From NCBI RefSeq assembly GCF_004362215.1, contig NZ_SNWR01000001.1, positions 5,562,001-5,626,000 of the forward strand: a DNA stretch of 64,000 nt, read 5' to 3'. The notes beneath the pieces are model-generated. The model did no database searches, was not told the DNA's origin, and was given only the letters and a program-made list of their open reading frames with translations. This DNA is from Paractinoplanes brasiliensis (GTDB lineage: Bacteria > Actinomycetota > Actinomycetes > Mycobacteriales > Micromonosporaceae). The translations under genes and the position numbers were made by a program. This document shows positions 1 through 8,450 of the stretch, piece after piece (the first letter of the stretch is position 1; every line of letters starts with the position of its first letter).

Positions 1-144
1 GTGATCGTCAAGGCGGGGCTGGACGGGCTCGAGGCAGGCCACTGGGAGGTCCTCGCAGACGAGTGGTCCCGCGTCGCGAAGGCCGGTCTCTCGGGCGACC
101 CCCGTGCGTACTACAGCGACCCGTACGACCTGCTGCGGTCCTGA
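1..144 (+). CDS. C-terminal end of a short-chain dehydrogenase/reductase (5' truncated by window)
   Basis: The reading frame is open from base 1 and ends at the TGA at 142-144, giving 47 residues. The tail, with a DGLEAG-type turn, a DEWSR segment and an AGLSGDPRAYY ending, resembles the C-terminal tail of actinobacterial SDR-family oxidoreductases, where it packs after the Rossmann fold. The catalytic Tyr-x-x-x-Lys and the cofactor glycines lie upstream of the window, so the substrate cannot be judged. The GTG at base 1 is probably internal rather than the start. Confidence 0.55.
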   Translation: MIVKAGLDGLEAGHWEVLADEWSRVAKAGLSGDPRAYYSDPYDLLRS

Positions 145-813
145 GGAGGACGGACGGTGAGCAGGGCTTAGCCGTCCGTCGATCCGCGAAGCCTCGACAC
201 GCCCGCCGAGAAAATCTGGTTCCGAAAAACTAGACTTTCTCGGTGGGGGCGGGTAACGTTGCCTCCGTTGACAGCAGAAATCGGTAGAAACGCCGACAAG
301 CTGGTCGAGGCGTCAAGCAGGGCCCGGATCACTCCGTGGCTCGCCCGGCCACCGCGGTGGAAAGGCATCACCGTGAGCAAGGTAAGAGGTAAGGCACCAC
401 AAGACCTTGACGTAATTCCAGGTCAGGGCAAAACGCAGGCGAGGCCGAGGCACGTTCGGGGCTTCGCCTGATGCAGGAAAGACCTGCCGCACGCGGTGGG
501 GCCATGAAGTCGCGTGGGCTCCGGCGCCGGCGGGATGCAGTGACAGGAAACAAAAGCAGAGGAAAGGGAGGGCTGAACGCCGTTGGATCGCCCGCCGTCA
601 GGATGCAATCCCGGTTCTGCGGTGGACACCGTAGTCTCACCGATTGTGAGGTGGTCTCCGGTCACGCTTATGCGATCCTCGCACCCGCTGAAACTGGCGC
701 GGTGCGGAAAAGAGAACCCGACCATGGTGTCGGTAGATGGTGTATTCAACCTGTAATCCCGGGCCCCGGCGCTTCCGCGCCGGGGCCCTCGTCCCGTTCG
801 CAGAGAGGTATTT
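145..813. other. Gene-free stretch, possible long leader of the MerR-like gene
   Basis: No frame here has convincing coding character: the short open frames are rich in Arg/Pro/Ser and overlap on both strands. The stretch is somewhat richer in A and T than its surroundings around 205-240 and 530-570. An A/T-rich patch near 221-240 could hold a promoter but no confident -35/-10 pair can be assigned. It ends with a strong hairpin just ahead of the MerR-like gene. I see no tRNA, tmRNA or known riboswitch core. Confidence 0.5.
761..788 (+). terminator. Perfect 12-bp hairpin with UUCC loop upstream of the MerR-like gene
   Basis: Bases 761-772 are the exact reverse complement of 777-788, closing a four-base TTCC loop. 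The stem is all G and C. It sits 25 bases before the ATG at 814 and is not followed by a T-tract, so it may be a factor-dependent terminator of an upstream transcript, an attenuator, or an mRNA-stabilising structure of the downstream gene. Confidence 0.6.
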
Positions 814-1134
814 ATGGCCCCATCCGACGACATGCTTGATGACGACGATTATCCCGCCTACACGATGGGCCGCGCTGCCGAGATCGTGGGCGCGTCACAG
901 GACTTCCTGCGCCGGCTCGACGAGGCGAAACTGATCGCCCCGTTCCGCTCCGCCGGTGGGCACCGCCGTTACTCCCGCTATCAGCTGCGCCTGGCCGTGC
1001 GGGCCCGCGAGATGGTCGATCAGGGCACCGCCCTCGACGCGGCGTGCCGGATAATCATCCTCGAAGACCAGCTCGAAGAAGCTCTCCGGCACAACCGGGA
1101 ACTCCAGAAAGGCCAGGAGGCCGGCGCCGTCTGA
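814..1134 (+). CDS. MerR-family helix-turn-helix regulator (106 aa)
   Basis: The protein begins with an acidic tail (SDDMLDDDDYPAY) followed by a MerR-type winged helix: TMGRAAEIVG as the recognition helix region, then LRRLDEAKLI and the wing motif RSAGGHRRYSRYQL at about residues 45-60. The remaining part is a short helical segment (DAACRIIILEDQLEEALRH) that could dimerise. There is no effector-binding domain and no metal-binding cysteine cluster, so it is a minimal MerR-like DNA-binding protein of a type widespread in actinobacteria. The ATG follows a GAGAGGT sequence that can serve as ribosome binding site. Its targets cannot be read from the context. Confidence 0.8.
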   Translation: MAPSDDMLDDDDYPAYTMGRAAEIVGASQDFLRRLDEAKLIAPFRSAGGHRRYSRYQLRLAVRAREMVDQGTALDAACRIIILEDQLEEALRHNRELQKGQEAGAV

Positions 1135-1346
1135 AGCAACGATTTGTAGACCTTCCCCCAAAGCCTTACGGTCCTTCTCCACCACGAGAGGGGCCGTTTC
1201 GCGTATCCGAACCCATCGACGCCGATCAGCGGCCATGATTTCGCCGATGGGGGTGGCCGGTCCGGGGTGGGTGGTTCGACTTGAGGGATCAGCGGCGGGT
1301 GGTCAGGGGCTGAATCGCGCAGAGGCGGTGGCCCGGGACTTCGGCG

Positions 1347-1643
1347 TCAGCGGTCGGGGTCGTGGTCGCGGTCGCGCAGGGTGGCCGCCAGGGACTTCAG
1401 GAAGTCGGGATTGTCGTCGGGGGCGACGAAGGCCGGCCGCGGCCGTAGCGGGACGGGGGCGACCGGGCGGCCCTTGACGAACCAGGCAATCGCGCCGAAC
1501 GGGCTGATCAGCAGGATCGCGAACATCCAGGCGGCCCACGGCGCGGTGCGGATGGCGCTCTCGTCGGCTCGGAGACAGTCGACCAAGGCGATCATCACCA
1601 GGGCGACATCGAGCATCAGCAGCAGAGCGATCACCTGGGCCAT
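1347..1643 (-). CDS. Small membrane protein with PLDc N-terminal-type domain (98 aa)
   Basis: The protein has two hydrophobic segments, roughly residues 1-22 (MAQVIALLLMLDVALVMIAL) and 38-58 (AAWMFAILLISPFGAIAWF), followed by a Pro/Arg-rich cytoplasmic tail. The order helix, short polar loop with Cys-Leu, helix ending in Trp-Phe, is the pattern of the PLDc_N (phospholipase D nuclease N-terminal) family, which occurs in actinobacteria as stand-alone small membrane proteins. I chose the ATG at 1641-1643 because the family starts directly with the first membrane helix; the frame stays open further upstream without membrane character. Function is unknown. Confidence 0.65.
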   Translation of the reverse strand: MAQVIALLLMLDVALVMIALVDCLRADESAIRTAPWAAWMFAILLISPFGAIAWFVKGRPVAPVPLRPRPAFVAPDDNPDFLKSLAATLRDRDHDPDR

Positions 1644-1735
1644 GGGCAAGACAATGCCGCTCGCCGGCTCGATCCAGCGGTCCCGGACGGGTGCGGTCAA
1701 GTCACATTCGTCCGGAACCCATGGCTGGCTTCTGC

Positions 1736-1777
1736 GGTCCCGGGTGGGGCGCGGACGACTCACGCCCGCCCGGGACC
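1736..1777 (-). terminator. Hairpin downstream of the SGNH lipase gene
   Basis: GGTCCCGGG at 1736-1744 pairs with CCCGGGACC at 1769-1777 and the stem can extend inward with a bulge. It lies about 60-100 bases past the lipase stop codon and before the PLDc_N gene. There is no clear T-tract. Confidence 0.45.
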
Positions 1778-1838
1778 ACCGGATCGATTCAGTGGTTCCA
1801 GGCGGGCGCGAGCGGGTCACCCCCGTACGGGGAAAGGG

Positions 1839-2639
1839 TTACAGCGCGCTGACGAGGGCGGGTAGGTAGCCGTTGGTGTAGCCGTTGAGGTTGGGGTGGA
1901 AGGAGTTCTGCGGGGGCACCACGGTGAGGCCGTGCAGGTAGGGGCTCGACGAGCAGATGCCGTGTCCGGCGAACTCGTCGCGCACATCGGAGAACGTGAA
2001 GCCGGCCGCGGCGACCCGGGCGGCGATCACCTGGTTGAGGACCTGGGCGCCCTCGTTGAGGACCCGCCGTTTGGCCAGGCTCATCCCGACGATGCCGCAC
2101 GAGGACGACGACGTGTCGAACAGCGCGGGGTAGCCGAGGACGATCACTCGCGCGTCCGGGGCCTTGCGCTTGATGGCCGCGTACGTGGCGTCGAGCTTGG
2201 CCGGCAGCGAGGACGTGATGTCCGTACGGGCCGCGTTGACCTTGGCCGCGCAGGCCGCGTCCGTGCCGAGTTGGCAGCCCAGCACGGTGGAGGCGAAGCC
2301 CGCGTCGTTGCCGCCGATCGTGATGGTGATCAGGTCGGCCGAGCGGCTGAGGAACGGGATCTGCAGGTCGAGCACGTCGCCGGTCTCGGCCCCGCTGCAG
2401 CTCAGGTCGGTGAACGATTTCGGGTTGCTGCGCGCCGCCCACTGCCCGGGGTAGCCCTGGGAGCTGCGGAAACACAGGATGCTCTGGCCGGGCGCGCCGA
2501 CTCCCGAGGAGTAGGAGTCGCCGAGCGCGACGTAGTCGGTCGACGCGTAGCTCGCGGCCGCGGTGGCGGGGCTCGCGACGCCGAACGTCAACAGGGTGGC
2601 AGTGACCAGACAGGCGAGAAGGGATAGGCGTCTGCCCAT
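1839..2639 (-). CDS. Secreted SGNH/GDSL-family lipase or esterase (266 aa)
   Basis: A signal peptide of about 28 residues (MGRRLSLLACLVTATLLTFG then ASPATAAA) precedes an SGNH hydrolase fold. Block I GDSYSSG carries the nucleophile Ser, block III is GGND, and the catalytic His is in SFHPNLNGY near the C-terminus. The catalytic acid seems to be missing from the usual D-x-x-H position, as in the streptomycete lipase/esterase branch that uses a Ser-His dyad. Six cysteines fit three disulfides known in that branch. Length is typical. The ATG at 2637-2639 follows a strong GGAGG at about 8 bases. It stands alone and is probably exported to hydrolyse acyl esters. Confidence 0.85.
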   Translation of the reverse strand: MGRRLSLLACLVTATLLTFGVASPATAAASYASTDYVALGDSYSSGVGAPGQSILCFRSSQGYPGQWAARSNPKSFTDLSCSGAETGDVLDLQIPFLSRSADLITITIGGNDAGFASTVLGCQLGTDAACAAKVNAARTDITSSLPAKLDATYAAIKRKAPDARVIVLGYPALFDTSSSSCGIVGMSLAKRRVLNEGAQVLNQVIAARVAAAGFTFSDVRDEFAGHGICSSSPYLHGLTVVPPQNSFHPNLNGYTNGYLPALVSAL

Positions 2640-2671
2640 GGGGTGGCCTCCGGTCCGGGTGGGAGAGGAAG

Positions 2672-2685
2672 CCGGAGCGCTCCGG
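2672..2685. promoter_or_regulatory. 14-bp perfect palindrome upstream of the lipase gene
   Basis: CCGGAGCGCTCCGG is a perfect palindrome 33 bases upstream of the lipase start codon. A second inverted repeat, GTTAC-AGAGTA-GTAAC, lies near 2737-2752. Either could be an operator for the lipase gene; no cognate regulator is adjacent. Confidence 0.4.
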
Positions 2686-2858
2686 TTACTGAACGGTAAT
2701 TCAGGGCACTGATAAAAGACAGACGGTGACTTTCCCGTTACAGAGTAGTAACGTACGTCGATGTGACCTGCATCGATGTCTGACGGCGGCCGCGTTTTCA
2801 CACGAGGGGCACAGCCGATCTTCAGGGTGTCCTCAGGCCTCGCGACTACGTTCCTCAC

Positions 2859-3242
2859 ATGGAAGAAGAACGGGCACGGCGGATAGTCGACACGCTACGA
2901 GCACGCAACGTCTTCGCCCATGTCAAGCTGCCTCAGGCCGGCATCACGCAGTACGGCATCCGCGTCGTGCTCCCCGACGGCCGCGAGGCGATCTGGGACA
3001 ACGACGGCACGGCCGGTCTCGAGGCCCAGATCATGCGCAACGGCATCCTGGTCGGCTTCGTTCCCTCGATCCCCGAGTCCGAGAACTTCGGCGACGGCCA
3101 GATCATCGAGGCGATCGCCACCGCCGACTACGACCGCCCGGTCGGCCGGTCCAGCCCGTCACCCGCATCGCGCCCGGCGCCGAGCCGGACACCTGCCCCG
3201 GTGTCCCTCGCCCAGCGCCTGAGGAGCGGGTTCCGCAACTAG
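2859..3242 (+). CDS. Conserved hypothetical protein (127 aa)
   Basis: I do not recognise a named family. The first 95 residues look like one compact alpha/beta domain with strongly patterned strands (FAHVKL, YGIRVVLPDGREAIWDNDG, GILVGFVPSI), followed by a Ser/Pro-rich tail. There is no signal peptide or membrane helix. No Shine-Dalgarno sequence precedes the ATG, so the message may be leaderless. The stop codon overlaps the stop of the convergent helicase gene by four bases. Confidence 0.65.
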   Translation: MEEERARRIVDTLRARNVFAHVKLPQAGITQYGIRVVLPDGREAIWDNDGTAGLEAQIMRNGILVGFVPSIPESENFGDGQIIEAIATADYDRPVGRSSPSPASRPAPSRTPAPVSLAQRLRSGFRN

Positions 3243-4966
3243 GAATCCGGGCTGATCAGTTCGATCAGACGGTCCAGCGCCACCGGCCACAACTCCGGCG
3301 TGAGGTTCGCGAGCAGCGTCTCGGCCAGCGCGTGAGCCACCATGTCGATCTGTTCTTGCACGTGGGGATCGAGGGGAGCGGGCGGCGCCGGCGGTTCGGG
3401 GGAAGGGGGTTCCTCCACCGCCGGCGCCGCGACGGCGACGGGTTCCCCGGCCGGCAGGTCTTCGGGCGCGCCGACCAGGTGCAGGTGACCGGTCGCCCTG
3501 GTCAGCGCGATGTAGAGCAGCCGATGCCCGCGCGGGTCGTCGTCGACGATGAACCCCGGCTCGACCACGATCGCCGCGTCGAATTCCAGGCCCTTCGCCT
3601 CGTGCGGCCCCAGCAGGGTGATCGCCGGACTGCGTTCGTCGCCGGGAGACGTCCGCCAGGGCAGCTCCTCGGCCCGCAGCAGCTCCTCGACCTCGTCACG
3701 GCAGCGTGCCGGGCAGACGATCGCCACCGAACGCCCGTCCGCGGCATGATCCGCTGCTGCCGCCACCACGACAGCCGCCCGCCCGGCCGGGTCCACCGGC
3801 GCGATCACCGGGTCGGCAGGCCCCTCCCGTACGGTCGTCGGCGGTTGCACACTCGGCGCGGCGGTCGGCAGCAACTCGGCCGCCAGGTCGAAGATCTGAC
3901 GTGGCACCCGATAGCCGAACCGCAGCTCCCGGTGCACGTGCGGCATCAGCTCGGGCAGGTGCGCGAGCACGTCGTGCCAGTCGTCGCGCGCCCACGGCCC
4001 CGTCGACTGCGCCATGTCGCCGACCACGGTCAGTGAGCCGTTGGCCGAACGGCGCGAGACCGCGCGCAGCTGCATGGGGGAGAGGTCCTGCGCCTCGTCG
4101 ACCACCACATGGGCGTACGTCTGAGGCTCCTGCCCCGACAAGTGCTGGGCCTCGTCGAGAAGCGGCAGGTCGGCCTCGCTGAACGGCGGCTCGTCGTCGT
4201 CCACCCGGTACAACGCGGTGATCTCACGCTCGGTGAACTCGCCGCCCGCGGCCTCGGTCAGCAACGCCCGCGAGCCGAACAGCCCGGCCAGGAACGTCGC
4301 CGCGTCGAACTCCGGCCACAACCGCTCGGCCAGCAGGTCGGCCGCCTCCAAGATCAGTTTCGGGTCCTGGGTGCCTGCCACCAGGGCCGCGCGCAGCAGG
4401 CGCCGCCGATCACCCGGGCCCGCCTCGCTCGCCTTGGCCGTGGCGATCACCCGTTGAATCGTCGCCGGGTCGAGGGGCACTTCCTGACCCCGTACGGTGA
4501 TCGTGGCCGGCACCTGGGCCCGTTGCCTGAGCGCCCGTTCGAGCAGCCCGGCCATCCGCGCCTCACCCTTGAGCCGGATGACGTGCGGCGCCTCGGGCCG
4601 GCCGGTCGACGCCTTGGGCAGCAGCCCGTCGATCGAGCTGTGCGCCACCCCGGCGCAGCCCCACAGGTCGAGCAGACCCCGCGTACGCTGGGCGAACGCG
4701 TGCGACGGCCCGACCACGAGCACCTGCTCGGCGGTCAGCCCAAGGTCGGGATCGCCGAGCAGCCAGGCGACCCGGCGCAGCGCCGTGTCCGTCTTGCCCG
4801 TCCCCGGCCCGCCCTGGATGATCAGCACGCTTTCCGGCGCGGTCTTGATCAGCTCGTCCTGGTCGGCGCGGATGGTCGCGACGAAATCCGGGCCCGCCTC
4901 GGCGGTGGCCCGAACCATTTCGGCCAGCAGGGGATCCTCCGGCGGCCCCTCCCCGGCGGTGGTCAA
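3239..4966 (-). CDS. HelD/UvrD-like superfamily 1 ATPase
   Basis: The protein carries Walker A GGPGTGKT at about residues 52-59, a Walker B/DExx motif in VVVDEAQDLSPMQLRAV, and a UvrD-type C-terminal motif LLYIALTRATGHLHLVG. The segment just before Walker A (DFVATIRADQDELI) matches the actinobacterial HelD RNA-polymerase-recycling ATPases. About 575 residues is shorter than full HelD proteins, which have an extra N-terminal coiled coil of roughly 100-150 residues, so this copy lacks the arm that enters the polymerase. I placed the start at the TTG 4964-4966, preceded by GAAGG; the ATG at 4918 is an alternative. A Pro/Glu-rich linker precedes the last 50 residues. Confidence 0.75.
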   Translation of the reverse strand: MTTAGEGPPEDPLLAEMVRATAEAGPDFVATIRADQDELIKTAPESVLIIQGGPGTGKTDTALRRVAWLLGDPDLGLTAEQVLVVGPSHAFAQRTRGLLDLWGCAGVAHSSIDGLLPKASTGRPEAPHVIRLKGEARMAGLLERALRQRAQVPATITVRGQEVPLDPATIQRVIATAKASEAGPGDRRRLLRAALVAGTQDPKLILEAADLLAERLWPEFDAATFLAGLFGSRALLTEAAGGEFTEREITALYRVDDDEPPFSEADLPLLDEAQHLSGQEPQTYAHVVVDEAQDLSPMQLRAVSRRSANGSLTVVGDMAQSTGPWARDDWHDVLAHLPELMPHVHRELRFGYRVPRQIFDLAAELLPTAAPSVQPPTTVREGPADPVIAPVDPAGRAAVVVAAAADHAADGRSVAIVCPARCRDEVEELLRAEELPWRTSPGDERSPAITLLGPHEAKGLEFDAAIVVEPGFIVDDDPRGHRLLYIALTRATGHLHLVGAPEDLPAGEPVAVAAPAVEEPPSPEPPAPPAPLDPHVQEQIDMVAHALAETLLANLTPELWPVALDRLIELISPDS

Positions 4967-4968
4967 GG

Positions 4969-5241
4969 TCAGTTGCCTTCGAGCGGCACTTCGAGCCGTA
5001 CGCTGCCCCGCAGGTCGAGGAAGACCCGGTCGGGCGCGCGGACGACCTTGATGACCACGTCCTCGCAGCTGGGGCAGCGCGCCACCAGGCCCGGCGACTG
5101 ATGCCAGAGCAGCAGCGTGCCGACCGCGTCGGAGTGGGCGCAGCCCGCACACCTGTACCGGGCCGCGGTCACGTCCACGGCGAAGATCTCGCGCAGGTCG
5201 CCCGCCATCGCGTTGCCGTCGAGCGGCATTCCGTTTGTCAC
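4969..5241 (-). CDS. DUF6510-family zinc-ribbon-like protein (90 aa)
   Basis: A small protein with two CxxC pairs, CAGC and CPSC, spaced by about 25 residues, which makes a zinc-ribbon fold likely. The N-terminal LDGNAMAGDLREIF is typical of the family. The GTG start overlaps the stop codon of the ferredoxin reductase gene by four bases (GTGA), so the two are translationally coupled. Third gene of the molybdoenzyme operon; a helper or electron-transfer role there is inference only. Confidence 0.75.
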   Translation of the reverse strand: MTNGMPLDGNAMAGDLREIFAVDVTAARYRCAGCAHSDAVGTLLLWHQSPGLVARCPSCEDVVIKVVRAPDRVFLDLRGSVRLEVPLEGN

Positions 5242-5993
5242 GACGTACCCCCGAAACGTTCGGTGCGGATCCGGCGCGGGTCGTGACCGAGCGCGACCAG
5301 GATGTCCGCGGCGGTCTCGACGAACGTGGTGGGACCGCAGACGTAGCAGTCCGGTTGGAAGTCCGGCGGCCAACCGTACGTGTTCAACGCGGCCACGTCG
5401 ATCCTCTTCGGGGGCGAAGACCACCCCTCGGGAGTCTTCCGCGTGTAGACGAAGTGCACGTCGAGACCCGCGTCATCCCGTACGCGCCGGTGCAGCTCGT
5501 CGGCGTAGAGCACGTCCTCGGGCGTGCGCACCGAATAGATCAGCCGGAACGGCTGCTTGGCGCCCGCGGTGGCCCGGGCGCGCACCATCGCCATCAGCGG
5601 GACCACCCCGGAGCCGCCGCCGATCAGCAGCACCGGCGCCGGCTGCTTGTCGCGCCACACGAACCAGCCGCCCACCGGGCCGCGCAGCTCGACCTGCTCG
5701 CCCGGCTCGACCACGTCGGTCAGGTAGGGCGACACCTCGCCGTCGTCGAGCCGCTGGACGGTCAGCTCGACCTTGCCGTCGGGGTGCGGCCAGGCCGAGG
5801 CGATCGAGTAGCTGCGCTGCGCGCTGTACCCGTCCTCGGCTGTCAGCCGCACGTCGACGTGCTGGCCGGGCAGGTGACCCGGCCAGTCCGGAACGTCGAG
5901 CGCGAGCGTGCGCGCCGTCGAGGTCTCCCACCGGGCCTCGGACAGCGTCGCCACCCGCCACCTCAGTCGCCCTGATACCGCTGTTCGCGCCAT
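5238..5993 (-). CDS. Ferredoxin reductase-like FAD/NAD(P)-binding oxidoreductase (251 aa)
   Basis: FNR-fold protein without an iron-sulfur domain. The flavin-binding motif RSYSIAS lies near residues 60-66, the nucleotide-binding glycine motif GGGSGVVPLMAM near 125-136, and the C-terminal CGPTTFVE motif near 220. The family moves electrons between NAD(P)H and a partner protein through FAD. Its start overlaps the end of the molybdoenzyme gene by 31 bases; I kept the ATG at 5991-5993 because the motif GRLRW that opens this subfamily follows it directly. The likely partner is the molybdoenzyme encoded just upstream. Confidence 0.88.
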   Translation of the reverse strand: MARTAVSGRLRWRVATLSEARWETSTARTLALDVPDWPGHLPGQHVDVRLTAEDGYSAQRSYSIASAWPHPDGKVELTVQRLDDGEVSPYLTDVVEPGEQVELRGPVGGWFVWRDKQPAPVLLIGGGSGVVPLMAMVRARATAGAKQPFRLIYSVRTPEDVLYADELHRRVRDDAGLDVHFVYTRKTPEGWSSPPKRIDVAALNTYGWPPDFQPDCYVCGPTTFVETAADILVALGHDPRRIRTERFGGTS

Positions 5994-6562
5994 GGGTCTC
6001 CGTACATGTGATAGCCCGCGGCCTCCCAGAAGCCGGGCTCATCCTCGTCCATCAGCTGCAGGCCGTTGACCCACTTCGCCGACTTCCAGAAATAGAGGTG
6101 CGGAACGACCAGCCGGGCCGGTCCGCCGTGCTCGGGGTCGAGATCCTCACCGTCGAACTTGTACGCCACCCACGCCTTGCCGTCGAGAAGATCTTCCATC
6201 GGTACGTTGGTGGTGTACCCGCCGAAGCTGTGCACCATCGAGTAGTCGGCGGCCGACTCGACGTTCTCCATCAGGGTGTCGAGCGAGACACCCCGCCAGG
6301 TCGTGCCGAGCTTCGACCACTTGGTGACGCAGTGGATGTCGACCGTGAAGTCCTCGGCGGGCAGCGCCTGGAACTCCGTCCAGTTCCAGCTCGTCTTCTC
6401 ACCGGTCTCGGTGGTGATGGTGAACCGCCAGCGATCGAGCGGGATGCGCGGGGTCGGCCCGGCCGACAGCACCGGGAAGTCGTGAGTCAGATACTGACCG
6501 GGCGGCAGGCCAGGCACCGACTCACGCCGCCGGCCGCCGAATCCCCTGGAGATGATGCCCAT
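5963..6562 (-). CDS. Sulfite oxidase-like molybdopterin oxidoreductase (199 aa)
   Basis: Single-domain member of the Oxidored_molyb family. The Mo-ligating cysteine is in HCVTKWSKLGTTWRGV, and the cofactor-contacting GGYTTN and GGPARLVVPHLYFWKSAKWV motifs are present. It has no heme or dimerisation domain and no twin-arginine signal, so it is a cytoplasmic, compact relative of MsrP/YedY. Genes in the order molybdoenzyme, ferredoxin reductase, DUF6510 recur in actinobacteria, which suggests a NAD(P)H-driven reductase; the substrate is not known. No clear ribosome binding site is seen before the ATG. Confidence 0.88.
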   Translation of the reverse strand: MGIISRGFGGRRRESVPGLPPGQYLTHDFPVLSAGPTPRIPLDRWRFTITTETGEKTSWNWTEFQALPAEDFTVDIHCVTKWSKLGTTWRGVSLDTLMENVESAADYSMVHSFGGYTTNVPMEDLLDGKAWVAYKFDGEDLDPEHGGPARLVVPHLYFWKSAKWVNGLQLMDEDEPGFWEAAGYHMYGDPWREQRYQGD

Positions 6563-6605
6563 GGTTGATGAGTAAACCGCATGATCAATTCTCGGGACAG
6601 CGCTC

Positions 6606-8363
6606 TCAGAGGCGGATTACGTCGCTTGTTGTGCCGGACACGACGACACGGTGGTCCAGACCTGGGACAAGTCCGTCGAAACGTGCCACCTTTGTCGCGG
6701 GATAGGTGAGGACGGTCGTCCACCCGTCAGCGTCGTGCCGCTGGATCTGGACGGGGACGTTTTCGACGCCGATGACGAACACCGACAGGCGGCCGGAGCC
6801 CGGACGGACGAGGCGGACAATCGGCGCGGCGGGTGCGGGTGTCGTGGACGGAGCCTCGCTCGGGGCCCGCGGGGCCGGGCTCGGTGCCGGCGGGGTCGGT
6901 GCGGCCTCGGGGGCGCGCGGGCCCGGGGTGGGCGTGGGGGTCCCGGGTGGCTGAGGCGTCTCGGCGCGCGGGGGCGTGTTGCCTGCCGACGGCGTGTTGC
7001 TCCCGGACGGCGGGTTGCCTGTGGATGGCGCGTTGCCTGTGGACGGCTGGCTGCCTGTGGGCGGCGTGTCGCTGTCGGACGGGGATGGCGTGTCGGCTGC
7101 GGGCGGCGTGGCGGATGCCGCCGGCAGCGTGATCGGCGGGGTGGGTGTGGCCGTGGACGGGCTCGGGTGCGCGGGGGCCAGGGTGGCCAGCGCGGCGGCG
7201 GCGTCGATGCGGCCCGCGCCGAAGTCGTCGTCGCGGCCCGGCACCCCGAGATCGGCCGCCGAACCGATGATCGCCTGCTCCACCCGGTCGGGCGAGAGGC
7301 CACGGTCGGCGCCCTTGAGCAGCGCGGCGAGGGCGCTCACATGCGGTGCGGCCATCGACGTGCCGTTCATGCGGACGTAACGGTTGCCCGGGTACGTGCT
7401 GGTGATGTCGCTGCCGGGAGCGGCCACGTCGATGTAGCCGCCGCGATTGGAGTAAGCGGTCACGGAGTCGTCCGAGGCGGTGGCGGCAACCGCGATCACG
7501 CCCGGGTCGGCGGCCGGGAAGGCGGTCGGGCTGCCTGATCGGCGTGCGTTCCCGCCCGCGGCCACGACCACAACACCCTTGCTGCGCGCGTACGCGACGG
7601 CGTTGGTGACCGCCCCGACCTGCGAGGTGGCGCTGACCGAGAGGTTGATGACGTCGGCGCCGTGGTCGGTCGCGTACGCGATGCCGTTGGCGACGTCCGA
7701 CATGTAACCGTTGCCGTTGGCGTCGAGGACGCGTACGGGAAGGATCTGGGCGTCCGGGGCCATGCCCGCGATGCCTTCGCCGTTGCCGGTCAGCGCGGCG
7801 ACCGTGCCGGCCACGTGGGTTCCGTGACCGTGCGGGTCGACGGCCGCGCCCTCGGTGCCGGTGATGAAGTCGCCGCCCGGGAGCACATGCCCGGCCAGAT
7901 CGGGGTGCGACGAGTCCACACCGCTGTCGATCACGGCCACCGTCACCCCGGCGCCGGTCGAACGCGGCCAGGCCATGTCGGCCCGCACCCGAGCGAGGTC
8001 CCACTGCGCCGGCAGCAGCGGGTCGGCGGCGGCCACGGACACGGGCACGTCGGCCTCGACGCTGACCGCCCCTGGCGCGCGCTGCCCCGCGACGACCAGG
8101 GCCGAGGCGGTGTCGTGATCGGTGGCGGCGCCGACGGACACGACGGGGCGGCCGTTCCGGTCGATCGAGGTGCTCACCACCCGTACGGGATGGGTCTGGG
8201 ACACGACGGCCGGGAGCAGGCGCTGGGGCTGGACATGAAGGCCGTGACGAACCGGCTGCCACGTCGGCTTGGGGTGCCGCCCCGGGTCGTGTTCCGGGAG
8301 GGTCAGAGCGATCCCGCTTGCCATCGCACCGAACACCAAGAGACCCGCACCGAGCTTCTTCAT
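6606..8363 (-). CDS. Secreted subtilisin-family (S8) serine protease 1 (585 aa)
   Basis: Signal peptide of about 20 residues, a propeptide-like region to about 110, then the S8 catalytic domain with Asp146 (AVIDSGVD), His180 (HGHGTHVAGT), oxyanion Asn272 and Ser336 (NGTSMAAPH). A linker of about 110 residues made of Pro/Ser/Thr/Gly repeats (variants of PSTGNPPSG) follows, and a C-terminal beta-rich module of about 65 residues containing VQIQRHDADGW. The whole layout is shared with the next three proteases. It is transcribed away from the first membrane-anchored paralog at 8561. Distance to the downstream molybdoenzyme gene is only 43 bases, so read-through is possible. Confidence 0.93.
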   Translation of the reverse strand: MKKLGAGLLVFGAMASGIALTLPEHDPGRHPKPTWQPVRHGLHVQPQRLLPAVVSQTHPVRVVSTSIDRNGRPVVSVGAATDHDTASALVVAGQRAPGAVSVEADVPVSVAAADPLLPAQWDLARVRADMAWPRSTGAGVTVAVIDSGVDSSHPDLAGHVLPGGDFITGTEGAAVDPHGHGTHVAGTVAALTGNGEGIAGMAPDAQILPVRVLDANGNGYMSDVANGIAYATDHGADVINLSVSATSQVGAVTNAVAYARSKGVVVVAAGGNARRSGSPTAFPAADPGVIAVAATASDDSVTAYSNRGGYIDVAAPGSDITSTYPGNRYVRMNGTSMAAPHVSALAALLKGADRGLSPDRVEQAIIGSAADLGVPGRDDDFGAGRIDAAAALATLAPAHPSPSTATPTPPITLPAASATPPAADTPSPSDSDTPPTGSQPSTGNAPSTGNPPSGSNTPSAGNTPPRAETPQPPGTPTPTPGPRAPEAAPTPPAPSPAPRAPSEAPSTTPAPAAPIVRLVRPGSGRLSVFVIGVENVPVQIQRHDADGWTTVLTYPATKVARFDGLVPGLDHRVVVSGTTSDVIRL

Positions 8364-8434
8364 ACCTGCCTGCCTTCCGTCGGCCTACGGTTTGGCAGTT
8401 CGGGCGGATCGGGTGCCGTCGCGGGAAGGAACCC

Positions 8435-8450
8435 GGTGCAGCTCGGTGTC
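8435..8450 (-). promoter_or_regulatory. Copy 1 of the shared 16-base element upstream of the S8 genes
   Basis: GGTGCAGCTCGGTGTC (plus-strand reading) begins 72 bases upstream of the protease 1 start. It matches the sequences found 69, 73 and 73 bases upstream of the other three S8 genes, with the last three bases diverged. Confidence 0.5.

Noticed and set aside
218..260. Stress-sigma type promoter around GGGTAA at 251
   Set aside because: The best upstream GTTT-like element is too far away for the expected spacing.
145..813. tmRNA, RNase P RNA or cold-shock gene in the long gene-free region
   Set aside because: No conserved core of these RNAs and no CspA-like coding sequence could be found in either strand.
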